In this document: one piece after another, positions 16,820 through 24,917 of the stretch
How positions within the stretch are numbered: position 1 is the first letter of the stretch
How the letters are laid out: each line of letters starts with the position of its first letter
Assembly (NCBI GenBank): GCA_049510055.1
Contig: JBEKZI010000012.1
Location: 1 to 35,614, forward strand
DNA: 35,614 bases
Source: JALHTV01 sp049510055
GTDB taxonomy: Bacteria; Planctomycetota; Phycisphaerae; SM23-33
Direction of reading: 5' to 3'
The notes under the pieces: model-generated
Seen by the model: only the letters and a program-made list of their open reading frames with translations
Told to the model about the DNA's origin: nothing
The model's database searches: none
Position numbers and translations under genes: made by a program

Positions 16820-18310
16820 CTACTCCTTCGTGAGGGTGCCGTCGGAAGTCACGACGACCTCGGCGGTCTTGTGGCCTTTGGCGTATTCGGCGGCAAAATG
16901 CGTCACGGGCGCAGCGAGCTTAACGACTTTGCCGTCTTTTGTCTCGTAGCGGATCTCGATGTTCTCGATCCGCGTAATCTTCGCGCCCTCGGCGGCCTTC
17001 TCGATGGCCTTCATGGCGGCCTCCGGAACGTCCTTGGCGTCCACGACGAGCGTGACCTCCAGAATGGTGCCGTCGGCGATGATGTCCATTTCCTGTTCGG
17101 CCGATCCGTTCTTAAACTCCAGATCATACACGGTGACGCCGTTCTCCTGGTCCACGTCCATCTTTTCGATCTCGCCCTTGGGGAACGCATTCTTGAAGGC
17201 CTTGGCAGCAGCATCGGGTAGTTCCACTTTTGACTGCTTGGTCCTGGCCGGTTCGAGGCCTCCCTTGGGGGCCTTGAGCACCGTCCCGTCCGCGGCGACC
17301 TTAACCTCGCCTTGGCCTTCGACCTTGGCTTCGTAAATTACCTTCGGCGTTTCCAGTGTTACGGCCTTCGGCGCCGCCCAGATTTCCCCCTTCTCGATCT
17401 TGGCGAGGGTCGCCCCCAGCGCGGCCTTGACGATGGCCTCGGCCACAGGCCGGGGCAGATCCTTGTCCGCAATCACCGTCTCGATCATCACGACCGTACC
17501 GTCCCTAGCTACCGTGGCCTCCCTCTTCGTCTGGCCGTCGGTGAACTTGACCTCGTAGAGAGACATTCCCTCTTCGTGGACGGCCTTGACGGCGCCTAGC
17601 GTGGCCTGGGGAAATTGCTTCTGAAGCACCTGCGCCACCGTCACCAGCTCGGAAAGGTTCAGCAGTTCCTTAGGGCCCTCTTTCTTGGACTCTTTAGACT
17701 CACCCATGGCTTTGCCTTCATCTTTGTGGCCCTTGTCTTCGCCTTCACTGTCCTTGCCTTCCTTTTTGCTGTCTTTGCCTTCCTTCTCCTCGGCAGCCTC
17801 ATGGTCCTTCCATTTCAGCGGCTCCACGACCGTGCCGTCGGCCGCGACCCCGAGCTCTCCTTTGGTGCCATCCTTGGTGACATCGACCTCATAGACGACG
17901 CGGGCATCTGAAAGCTTTGCCAACTTGATCTTGGCCTGCACTTCTTCCTTCAGAATTTCCTTGATGGCGCCCGGGGCGGCCTTGGCGATCGCATCAGCCG
18001 CCGCCTTGGGCAGGTCTTTGGTCTCGATGGGGGTCTCGACGGCGATCACGGTGCCGTCTTCGGCCACGTCTATCGACGCCTCGGCCTTGCCGTTCTGCAA
18101 GTCGATGTCGAAGACCCGCACACCGTGTTTAACCTCCGCCTCGACCTTGGTCACCGCCGCGTTGGGGAATGCCTTCTTCACCACCGCCTCGACCGCCGCC
18201 GGCAAGGACGACTTGGACGCGACAGCCGCTTCCTGTTCAGCCATGGCGACGCAGGCCAGCGATAGTCCCACAAACATCGCCACGCATCGGATAGTACGTG
18301 ATCCTGACAT
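16820..18310 (-). CDS. Exported protein with six PepSY-like units
   Basis: 496 residues with a signal peptide of about 24 residues (ending LACVAMA). The mature part holds six PepSY-like (BLG/DUF2874-type) units of 55-75 residues. Each has an alpha-helix with A..KAFP or A..KAAP and ends in a beta hairpin with DGT: AEDGTVIAVE, AADGTVVEPL, ARDGTVVMIE, AADGTVLKAP, IADGTILEVT, TSDGTLTKE. They alternate as three pairs. Pairs one and two are split by a charged Lys/Glu/Asp/Gly linker (about 175-220). ATG 18310 has AAGGAG upstream. PepSY domains are extracytoplasmic and are thought to bind or inhibit partners; the target here is unknown. It heads an operon with the ChrB-domain and MFS genes. Confidence 0.8.
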   Translation of the reverse strand: MSGSRTIRCVAMFVGLSLACVAMAEQEAAVASKSSLPAAVEAVVKKAFPNAAVTKVEAEVKHGVRVFDIDLQNGKAEASIDVAEDGTVIAVETPIETKDLPKAAADAIAKAAPGAIKEILKEEVQAKIKLAKLSDARVVYEVDVTKDGTKGELGVAADGTVVEPLKWKDHEAAEEKEGKDSKKEGKDSEGEDKGHKDEGKAMGESKESKKEGPKELLNLSELVTVAQVLQKQFPQATLGAVKAVHEEGMSLYEVKFTDGQTKREATVARDGTVVMIETVIADKDLPRPVAEAIVKAALGATLAKIEKGEIWAAPKAVTLETPKVIYEAKVEGQGEVKVAADGTVLKAPKGGLEPARTKQSKVELPDAAAKAFKNAFPKGEIEKMDVDQENGVTVYDLEFKNGSAEQEMDIIADGTILEVTLVVDAKDVPEAAMKAIEKAAEGAKITRIENIEIRYETKDGKVVKLAAPVTHFAAEYAKGHKTAEVVVTSDGTLTKE

Positions 18311-18434
18311 GCCTTGATTCTCCTTATTCCGCGCCGGCCCCTTGCCGGGCGCCCAAAACCGGATGCAGCACGCGCCGCAATCCCATCGGGAACGACATTA
18401 GATGGCCGAGATGAAACCACGATGAAAGAGAAAG

Positions 18435-18464
18435 ATTATTTCCGCCTATTTGGGCACCGTCCAA
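18435..18464 (-). promoter_or_regulatory. Sigma70-like promoter for the PepSY/ChrB/MFS operon
   Basis: Minus strand TTGGAC (plus 18459-18464) and AATAAT (plus 18435-18440) with an 18-base spacer. The expected start is near 18428, leaving a leader of about 118 bases before ATG 18310. No riboswitch was recognised in that leader. Confidence 0.42.
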
Positions 18465-18472
18465 AGGCTGCG

Positions 18473-18485
18473 GCCACTGGGTGGC
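18473..18485 (-). terminator. Weak hairpin just after the GT39 stop
   Basis: GCCAC at 18473-18477 and GTGGC at 18481-18485 can pair around a 3-base loop, 4 bases past the minus-strand stop of the GT39 gene. There is no T run. It could mark the end of the upstream operon or belong to the PepSY promoter region. Confidence 0.25.
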
Positions 18486-18488
18486 AGG

Positions 18489-20174
18489 CTAATTATAGCG
18501 CGTGGGCATCACGCGCGCCATCCCCTGAAAATCTCGACAGAGAAAAATAGAATACGTCCTCTCCACGCCGCCGACAGAACTGCGCACCTTAACGAGGTGC
18601 TTCTGATAACTTTTGAATCTGTCCTGAAGCGGCTTAGGCATCCCGACATCGCTGCCCAAGACCAGGATCGCATCGTAGTGCACCAGATCGTGGAAGGTCG
18701 GCCACGTGTCGAACTCGTTGATCCGACGGCCTAGGTCCACACAGTAGGTGTCGGGCTGACCATCGACATAAAACCCAAGCAAGGCAGCGGTCATGTAACG
18801 ATCGGAGAAGATGAACCGCTGCGGTTTGAGCTCCTGGGAGAAACGGGCCACGTCATGCCCCAATTGAACCGAGCCACAACGAAATTTTCCAAGCGGGTCT
18901 AAATTGTGCGGGAAGGTCAGCATGGGCACGATAAATAGTATGATCGTCCCCACACCGGCCACCACAACGGCTGCATCCGTGAGGCGCCGGAGGTGAACGT
19001 TCAGCTCGTGGCGGCGGGCTAGAAAATACGCACTGAAACTGACCAGGGCCGCTAGGTAGCAACACAAGGCCCAGTTGGCCAGCACCTGGCCTTGGAGGCT
19101 CTTGAGCAGAAATAGAACAAGCGGCAGGAGGGAGAACCAGAAGCATAGCGGGTCTTGCTTGCGCCACTTGATCGAGGCCCAAATCATCATCGGCAGTAGC
19201 AGCGGAGTGATGATCCCCAACTGCGAGCCTGCGAACTCAGCAAAGCTCCTTAGTGAGGCCTGCAAGCCCTGCTCGAGGTGGATGTGGCCAACGTTGTGGA
19301 AGATGTTCACCCAACCATGCCGTGCATTCCAGAGGACTATAGGCGCTATCACCGCCAGGCACAGGGCAAAGGCCAGGTAAGGCCAGGGAGTCAGCAACTG
19401 CCGGCGTGCGGGCGAAAGCAATAAGAGTAGCAAAGCCGGTAAGAAGAAAATGGCCATGGTGTACTTGGTAAGGATGCCCCCCCCTACGGCCAGGCCCAGC
19501 AGAATCCAGTCTAAGGGAGCTCCGTTCTTCCATGCCCGGTGCAACAGCAGCAGCGACAACAGCCACAGGAAAATCAGCGGCGGGTCGGTGGTCATACCGA
19601 GGCCATAGAAAGCATAGATAGGCGTGACCTGCAGCATCGCCGCCGAAAGAATACCGACCTTTCGGTCGTAGAGCCGCCGACCCAGGAAATACAGAACTAG
19701 GCTGCTGGCGAACGACAGGACAATGGCCGCTGCTCGGACTCCCAGCACCGTGTTGCCCAGCAGCATCCGCGTGCACCAGATGCAGATCGCCACGCCGGGC
19801 CCTACGGTCACATAGCACCAGTCCAGCTTCCTGGAGCAATCCCAGTAAAGGGCCTCATCGCCGCTGAGTTCATTAGGCACAGTCACAACATACCCGATGC
19901 GAAAAAGGCTTAGACCCACGAGAAAAAGTAGCAGATACAGTTCCCAGCGGTGCCCTCCCAGAAGCCTCCAAACCCCCAGCCCCACTGCCACGAAGGCCAG
20001 GCCGAGCCACGAGCAAGTCGCCCACTGCCGCACATCGCCCAGCGCGCATAGGCCAACAAAGGCTAGCCAGAGGCCTCCAAACAATACCAAGGCCTTCGCC
20101 ATGCAAATGCGGTCCACGGCCGGTGGGGGCAGACCCAACGATCCCACATCAGCCGAGTTCGGTATCCTGGTCAT
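18489..20174 (-). CDS. GT39-family (ArnT/PMT-like) membrane glycosyltransferase
   Basis: 561 residues with about eleven membrane helices. After the third comes NELSGDEALYWDCSRKLDWC with the catalytic-type Asp-Glu pair (D106, E107), then YVTVGPGVAICIW, YDRKVGILSAAML and YAFYGLGMTTDPPLIFLW. This pattern is standard for bacterial GT39 enzymes that move sugars from polyprenyl phosphate to lipids or proteins outside the membrane. ILTKYTMAIFFLPALLLLL is also family-typical. A soluble C-terminal region follows. ATG 20174 is used; a TTG at 20246 would overlap the PHP gene, and ATG 20102 is possible. It is the last gene of the phosphatase/two-component/PHP run. Its codon use looks less GC-rich than that of its neighbours. 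Confidence 0.83.
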   Translation of the reverse strand: MTRIPNSADVGSLGLPPPAVDRICMAKALVLFGGLWLAFVGLCALGDVRQWATCSWLGLAFVAVGLGVWRLLGGHRWELYLLLFLVGLSLFRIGYVVTVPNELSGDEALYWDCSRKLDWCYVTVGPGVAICIWCTRMLLGNTVLGVRAAAIVLSFASSLVLYFLGRRLYDRKVGILSAAMLQVTPIYAFYGLGMTTDPPLIFLWLLSLLLLHRAWKNGAPLDWILLGLAVGGGILTKYTMAIFFLPALLLLLLSPARRQLLTPWPYLAFALCLAVIAPIVLWNARHGWVNIFHNVGHIHLEQGLQASLRSFAEFAGSQLGIITPLLLPMMIWASIKWRKQDPLCFWFSLLPLVLFLLKSLQGQVLANWALCCYLAALVSFSAYFLARRHELNVHLRRLTDAAVVVAGVGTIILFIVPMLTFPHNLDPLGKFRCGSVQLGHDVARFSQELKPQRFIFSDRYMTAALLGFYVDGQPDTYCVDLGRRINEFDTWPTFHDLVHYDAILVLGSDVGMPKPLQDRFKSYQKHLVKVRSSVGGVERTYSIFLCRDFQGMARVMPTRYN

Positions 20175-20227
20175 AGCAAGTCCACGGTACTCTACCGGTG
20201 CCGCAGTGGTTCGTCCAGAAGCCGCGA

Positions 20228-21766
20228 CTAACGGCCAATGGCACAAGGCCCTTTCGGCGGTTCAGTCCCGTGCCGCCGTCGTGCAAGAGCATGCCACCCA
20301 CTGATTGTGCCCGACACAATCGCAGCGATCCCCGCCCCCAGGGCTGCCAATCCAACCTGAAACGGAAAGACGAAAGGCGCTTGGCCGGAAAGGTGCGCGA
20401 CAACGAGCTGGAGGGCCTGCACTGAAATCGCAACGCCCATCACGACGAGTGCCACAGCCAAAATCAACGAGCCAGGACGAATTCCCAGACGCAGTAAGCC
20501 GGTGGCCACCCAGAACCACGCAAGGCCCCAAATCCACCATGCCAACAGCCGTAGCGGCGACAGGCTGAGCGCGTACCGCACGGTTTCGGTAAAGGGAGCA
20601 AGGATCGCCTCGACCAATGAAATCTGCCTCATGCGTCCGATCACCAGGGGCGTGATGTTCTCGCAGTCATGCCGACGCAGGGCATCCAATACGGCCGCCG
20701 CCCGCGCTTGGCGCGAGAGACGGGTTGCGTCGGGCACGCGAAAAGCCGTCCAGGTCCGCAGGATGCTACCGGCGCCGTGCCAATCCGTCCAGGCGACCAA
20801 TGGCAGATGATGGGCCCGCCCCACGGCCAGGACCAACTCCTGCACTGAAGCCACTGAATCCGGGTGACCATCGTTGGCAACGTCAAAACCGTCAATCCCG
20901 GATTCGACAAAGTGCTCGACCTCTTGGGGCTTCAGGTGGTACCTGAGCGCCAGCACGACGCCCTGGCAATTCTGGTGGAACCATGGAATGAATGAATCTT
21001 TTTTGTGCTGGGCCAAGGCGTGTTGTTCAAGTCGTTTTGGCAATGCGATAGCGGCAATCACATAGCCCACGTCCATCTCGTTAAACTCCACCCCTGCAAG
21101 AACGGGCGGCAATGATTCGTCGCTGGCCGACAAACGAGCCGCTTCCAGGCTTCCCTGAGGCGAATCGTGCTCGACGATTCCCACGACACCACAGCCGCGC
21201 TGGGCCTGCCATCGCAGGTTGTCACGAGCGGAGATCAGGCCGTCATGAGAGCCAAATGTGTGCGCGTGCAGATCGGCCAATATGAGGTTGCTGTCCAGGG
21301 CAGTCGCCCGCCAATTGGGAACCCGCACCAGCAGGACAAAAAAACCGTAGATCGTCAGGAGAAATAGCCCAAGACCTGCAGCGGCTAAAGAGCGCCCCAG
21401 CGTTCGCCAACTGATCCGCCATCGACTTTGGTGCAGTTGCCTGATGGCCGCCGCGCATGCAACGAGGGCAACAATCCAGATCGGGATCGAGATGGCCGCA
21501 ACCCTCACGTCAAAGCTGTCGGTGATGATGTGAGCCAGGGCCATCATCGGCTCCAGGGCCGCACCGACGGGCGAATAGTCCACCCGCACCTCCCTGGCCG
21601 GTCCGTACGTACGGGCGTCGAACGGGCCGACTACATTGATCGGCAATGCCGCCAGCACGGTCAGAAAAACCAGAATAGCCGCCCCCAACAGCAAGGCTGC
21701 TCGTCTGGCTGGTTTCTCCAGCCAGACCGAGAAAAACGACCTGCTTCGGAAACCAAGCTGAAACAT
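20228..21766 (-). CDS. Membrane-embedded PHP-domain metal-dependent phosphoesterase
   Basis: 512 residues. Three to four N-terminal membrane helices (between 22 and 148) lead to a PHP domain at about 160-390, and three more helices follow (about 405-490). PHP metal ligands are visible: ADLHAHTFGSHDG (H167, H169, D175), the EHD motif (E199, H200), AGVEFNE (E227), DGFDVANDGHPDS and WTDWHGAGS (D328, H330). The set looks complete, so a di- or trinuclear metal phosphoesterase is expected. PHP proteins cleave phosphoesters of small molecules, nucleic acids or phosphosugars; a membrane-embedded form suggests a lipid-linked or periplasmic phosphate substrate. It starts 5 bases after the kinase gene. 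Confidence 0.82.
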   Translation of the reverse strand: MFQLGFRSRSFFSVWLEKPARRAALLLGAAILVFLTVLAALPINVVGPFDARTYGPAREVRVDYSPVGAALEPMMALAHIITDSFDVRVAAISIPIWIVALVACAAAIRQLHQSRWRISWRTLGRSLAAAGLGLFLLTIYGFFVLLVRVPNWRATALDSNLILADLHAHTFGSHDGLISARDNLRWQAQRGCGVVGIVEHDSPQGSLEAARLSASDESLPPVLAGVEFNEMDVGYVIAAIALPKRLEQHALAQHKKDSFIPWFHQNCQGVVLALRYHLKPQEVEHFVESGIDGFDVANDGHPDSVASVQELVLAVGRAHHLPLVAWTDWHGAGSILRTWTAFRVPDATRLSRQARAAAVLDALRRHDCENITPLVIGRMRQISLVEAILAPFTETVRYALSLSPLRLLAWWIWGLAWFWVATGLLRLGIRPGSLILAVALVVMGVAISVQALQLVVAHLSGQAPFVFPFQVGLAALGAGIAAIVSGTISGWHALARRRHGTEPPKGPCAIGR

Positions 21767-21771
21767 GCCGG

Positions 21772-23178
21772 CTACTCCGCCTCGTCCTGGATATGCGTTA
21801 AAGGAAGCGTTACAAGCACTTGCGTGCCGCTGGCGGGCTGGGAGGTAATCTGGATGGTCCCGCCGTGCCGCAGGACGATCTGGCGGGCGATGGCCAGGCC
21901 CAGGCCGGCACCGCCGGTGGAAGAGGCCCGCGAGCCGTCCACCCGGAAGAACCGCTCAAAGAGCCTGCTGAGCGCCTCCGGCGGGATATGGCCGCCGTCG
22001 TCCTTTACGGTGACGACGACCTGATCCGTCTGCACTTCCGCCGTCAGATAAATGGTCCCGCCCTTGGGACCGTGGCGCCAGGCATTGTCCAGCAGGTTCG
22101 AGAACAGCCGGGCCAGTTGGCCGTAATCGCCCGCCACGGCCGCCGGCGAAATGGAGCACATCAGACGGCCGCCGCTCTGGGCGACGGGCGGGCTGAAGGA
22201 ATCCGCCAGCTCCACCAGCAGATGATCGAGCTGGACCGGCTGGCCGGGCGAGGCGTCGGCGGCCTCATCCAGCCTGGCCAAAAGAAGCAACTCGTCCACC
22301 AGGTGCTCCATCCGGCGAAGGTCTTCCAGGGTCTCCTGGAGGGACTGGCGGTATTGATCGGCCGAACGCGACTCGGCCAGGGTCGTCTGGATCGTGCTCT
22401 TGGCGACGGCAACGGGCGTGCGCAATTCGTGGGAGGCATCGGCGATAAAGGCTTTCTGCCGTCGCAGGGCCTCGTCCAGCCGGTTCAGCATCTGTCGGAG
22501 GGATTCCACGAAAGGAGTCAACTCGCCGGGAACGTTTTGCGGCGCCATGGCCACGTCGGCAAGGTTGTGCGCGTCGATATGCACCAGCTGGCAGGCGGCG
22601 CCATGGATCGGCCGCAGGCCGATCCGAACCAGCAGGATCACGACCACCACCATGGCCGCGATGACAGCGGCGCCAATCCACATCAAGTCGCCTAGCAATT
22701 CCCTTAGTTCCGATTCAAAATCCTTGGCGGTCTGGGCGATCATGATGTTGATTGAACGGTCAGATGCCGTGCGCCACCAGATACCTCGATAGCTTTGACC
22801 GCCCAGGGAGGTCGAGAAGAATCGGCTTTGTCCCTCGCGGGGTTTGGGCAGAGACGCGATGGCCGCCTTCCAATCCACGGCCGCGCGGGGCGAGGTGTAG
22901 ACAGCCTGGTCGGCATCGTCCTTCCAGATTCTCACCAAGATGTCCGCGTGCCGCCCGGGCGGAAGGAGCGACGACAACTCCGCCGGCCACTGGGAGGCAT
23001 CGGAATCCCGCAGCACTTCGTCGGTGGCCCCCGCCATCGCCGTCAGCGACTGATCGGCCTGCTTACGGAAAAGCTCCTTGGTCTCCTGGTAGACGATGAT
23101 GGCAAAAGCGGTGATGACTAGCGCCAAGGCCAGCGCCATCAAGCCGGACAGCCGTCCTTTCAAGGTCAGCGGCCTCAT
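21772..23178 (-). CDS. Sensor histidine kinase (CusS/CzcS-like)
   Basis: 468 residues. Helix 1 (about 12-30), an extracytoplasmic sensor region of about 130 residues, helix 2 (about 165-187), a HAMP-like linker, then the HisKA domain with FIADASHELRTPVAVAK (phospho-acceptor H250). The ATP-binding domain shows the N box NLLDNAWRHGP (around N365), G1 as KDDGGHIPPE and G2 as GGAGLGLAI. G1 reads DDGG where DNGP is usual, a small variation. The start overlaps the response-regulator stop in ATGA. The domain layout resembles heavy-metal sensor kinases; a decayed RND metal pump lies upstream of the operon. The actual signal is unknown. Confidence 0.9.
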   Translation of the reverse strand: MRPLTLKGRLSGLMALALALVITAFAIIVYQETKELFRKQADQSLTAMAGATDEVLRDSDASQWPAELSSLLPPGRHADILVRIWKDDADQAVYTSPRAAVDWKAAIASLPKPREGQSRFFSTSLGGQSYRGIWWRTASDRSINIMIAQTAKDFESELRELLGDLMWIGAAVIAAMVVVVILLVRIGLRPIHGAACQLVHIDAHNLADVAMAPQNVPGELTPFVESLRQMLNRLDEALRRQKAFIADASHELRTPVAVAKSTIQTTLAESRSADQYRQSLQETLEDLRRMEHLVDELLLLARLDEAADASPGQPVQLDHLLVELADSFSPPVAQSGGRLMCSISPAAVAGDYGQLARLFSNLLDNAWRHGPKGGTIYLTAEVQTDQVVVTVKDDGGHIPPEALSRLFERFFRVDGSRASSTGGAGLGLAIARQIVLRHGGTIQITSQPASGTQVLVTLPLTHIQDEAE

Positions 23179-23855
23179 GGTTCCACATCCCCGAGCCGGT
23201 AGCCGGCCCCGCGGATGGTGTGGATCAATCGGCGCCGCGAGGTCGGGTCGAGCTTGCGCCGCAGAGACGAGACGTAAACTTCAACCACGTTGGAGAAATT
23301 CTCGGTGTCAAAATCGTACAGATGCTCCAGGATATCGCCCTTGGAGACGATTTGGCCGGCCCGCATCGCCAGGTATTCCAGCAGGCGGTATTCCATCGCG
23401 TGCAGGGCGACCACCCGGCCGTCGAGAGTCACTTTGCGGGCGGAGGTGTTAATGTCCAGCGGGCCGATCCGAAGCACCGGGGCCGCCCGTCCGTGGCCGC
23501 GGCGAATGAGGGCCTTGCACCGGGCGGCCAGCTCCGCCATCTCAAAAGGCTTGGTGAGGTAATCGTCCCCGCCTTCCTCCAGGCCCCGCACCACGTCCCC
23601 CGTGGCGTCGCGGGCCGTCAGCACGAGCACGGGAGTATCCTTGCCGCCGGCGCGAAGGCGGCGCAAGACGTTCCATCCGTCAATCTTGGGCAGCATCAGA
23701 TCGAGAATAATCAGGTCGTAAGGATTGGTCGTGGCCATGTGCAAGCCGTCTTCGCCGTCCGCCGACACGTCCACGGCATAGTTCGCCCGCTCCCGCAGAA
23801 ACGTCGCAATGTTGCGGGCCAGGCGAACCTCGTCCTCGACAATCAGAACTCGCAC
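23175..23855 (-). CDS. OmpR/PhoB-family response regulator (CzcR/CusR-like)
   Basis: 226 residues. Receiver domain 1-120: acidic pair ED at 7-8, phosphorylation site D52 in LIILDLMLPKIDGW, VLVLTAR, and the conserved Lys in DDYLTKPFEMAEL. A winged-helix Trans_reg_C domain follows with LLEYLAMRAGQIVSKGDILE and NVVEVYVSSLRRKLD. It starts at GTG 23855, three bases after the phosphatase stop, and its stop overlaps the kinase start. It should be phosphorylated by that kinase and bind DNA as a dimer; target sites were not identified. Confidence 0.93.
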   Translation of the reverse strand: MRVLIVEDEVRLARNIATFLRERANYAVDVSADGEDGLHMATTNPYDLIILDLMLPKIDGWNVLRRLRAGGKDTPVLVLTARDATGDVVRGLEEGGDDYLTKPFEMAELAARCKALIRRGHGRAAPVLRIGPLDINTSARKVTLDGRVVALHAMEYRLLEYLAMRAGQIVSKGDILEHLYDFDTENFSNVVEVYVSSLRRKLDPTSRRRLIHTIRGAGYRLGDVEP

Positions 23856-23858
23856 GCA

Positions 23859-24506
23859 TCACTCGTTCGCGTCGGCTTCAGCGGAAGTGGGCTCGGAGGT
23901 GACACCGCCGCTCAGCGTGTGCCAATCGGCACCCGCAGCTAATTCACGGAGAATCCTATCATACTCGCGGTTCAGACTGACGTGCAGGTTGAAGCGAAAC
24001 TCCTCGGCTTCCTTGATGGCCTGGTCATAACTCCAGCCCTGGACGGCAATGCGATAGGCCGCGATGACATAACCGGTCCTGGCGCTGCCCGCTTCGCAGT
24101 GCACGTAGATCGGATGATTGGCCGCGTCGGCCGTCACGGCGAGGAACTGTTTCAACCCCCAGACAGCCGCCTGGAAATTGCTGAGGGACACGTCCACCAT
24201 ACGGACGCCGTACTTCTGGCAGACGCCCCGCTCTACCTGCCACCAGTCCTTCTGCGAGCTTGCCCCCCGGAGATTGACCACGGTCCTGATCTTGTAGCGG
24301 CTGATGATGTACTCCAGGGCCTCGGCGTCCGGCTGGCTGCCCCGGTACAGCACGCCGCTCTGAACTATTTCAAAGTGATGGACGGGCCAATGGCTCAACC
24401 ATGGCAATATCACGGCGAGCCCGACGGCCAGCACGGCGATCACGATCCCGTAGGTGATGCGGCGATTCCAACGTTCCTGGCGCGGGGAAATTTTTTCGTG
24501 TGTCAT
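23859..24506 (-). CDS. Membrane-anchored DSP-type (tyrosine/dual-specificity) phosphatase
   Basis: 215 residues from ATG 24506. A basic cytoplasmic start (SPRQERWNRR) is followed by one membrane helix (about 18-38), which puts the catalytic domain outside the membrane. The domain opens SGVLYRGSQPDAEAL and contains the P-loop VHCEAGSARTGYV, a full HCxxGxxR signature with nucleophile C137; D105 is a candidate general acid. YRGSQP and VVNLRG are typical of bacterial DSP-like phosphatases. A GTG at 24533 would add nine residues without a Shine-Dalgarno. It is the first gene of the run with the two-component, PHP and GT39 genes. Its substrate could be a phosphoprotein, phosphoinositide-like lipid or polyprenyl phosphate. 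Confidence 0.85.
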   Translation of the reverse strand: MTHEKISPRQERWNRRITYGIVIAVLAVGLAVILPWLSHWPVHHFEIVQSGVLYRGSQPDAEALEYIISRYKIRTVVNLRGASSQKDWWQVERGVCQKYGVRMVDVSLSNFQAAVWGLKQFLAVTADAANHPIYVHCEAGSARTGYVIAAYRIAVQGWSYDQAIKEAEEFRFNLHVSLNREYDRILRELAAGADWHTLSGGVTSEPTSAEADANE

Positions 24507-24623
24507 CGGATGAGGCCAGCCTAAGGACGTCACATTAAACCAACATGAAATAGGAGAATAAGATTTTACCCCTTCGTGCGGGGTGCTTCACCTCCATTTC
24601 AGGGAGCCGACCGATACTCCCCC
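24507..24623. other. Upstream region of the phosphatase operon
   Basis: No gene. A small inverted repeat (ACCCC and GGGGT around TTCGTGC, near 24568-24584) lies next to TAAAAT on the minus strand, which could be a -10 box without a clear -35. Nothing else is supported. Confidence 0.35.
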
Positions 24624-24821
24624 TTTTCGGCGGCGGGCTGGGGACAAGGCTCTTCGACGGCACAACCGCTGGCCATCGCCATTATTTCCGGCTTGGTAGT
24701 GTAGCTGCCCCTGGCGCTGGTGGTGTTGCCGGTCATCCTGAAGTTATTCGGCCTGGACATGAAGGCCAAGCCGGACGCGCCGGCCACCGAGTCGGAAGGA
24801 TCATCTGCACCACATCCTTGA
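24624..24821 (+). pseudogene. 3' relic of an RND heavy-metal efflux pump (CusA/CzcA type)
   Basis: Reading from 24624 in one frame gives FSAAGWGQGSSTAQPLAIAI, then ISGLVV, a TAG stop (24702-24704), LPLALVVLPVILKLFGLD and a short polar tail ending at TGA 24819-24821. The pattern of small residues, Gln-Pro-Leu-Ala, a hydrophobic helix, and PV or LPxxxxLF is the conserved C-terminal helix pair of CusA/CzcA-type RND pumps, where GLVV is normally followed by Q. The stop is thus one base away from CAG. The rest of the gene, more than 1000 residues, is missing upstream. The 3' end overlaps the promoter proposed for glgP. Confidence 0.65.
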
Positions 24822-24846
24822 AGAAGCGGGGACTATCGTCGATAAA
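24818..24846 (+). promoter_or_regulatory. Sigma70-like promoter for alpha-glucan phosphorylase
   Basis: TTGAAG at 24818-24823 and GATAAA at 24841-24846 with a 17-base spacer, giving a start near 24853 and a leader of about 65 bases before ATG 24918. The -35 box overlaps the stop codon of the RND relic. Confidence 0.4.
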
Positions 24847-24917
24847 ACGCCCATGGTGCCGTCGGGCTGCCCTGACAAAATCGGGACAAGCTCTGGATAA
24901 CACGGAAGGAAAATGCC

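Noticed and set aside
18473..18485. GCCACTG like the box of a cobalamin riboswitch, near B12-related genes
   Set aside because: It lies far from the radical SAM genes, lacks the other conserved B12 elements, and is explained as part of a small hairpin.
24599..24787. 62-residue minus-strand frame in the intergenic region
   Set aside because: Antisense to the RND relic, has no ribosome binding site and no similarity to known proteins that I can see.
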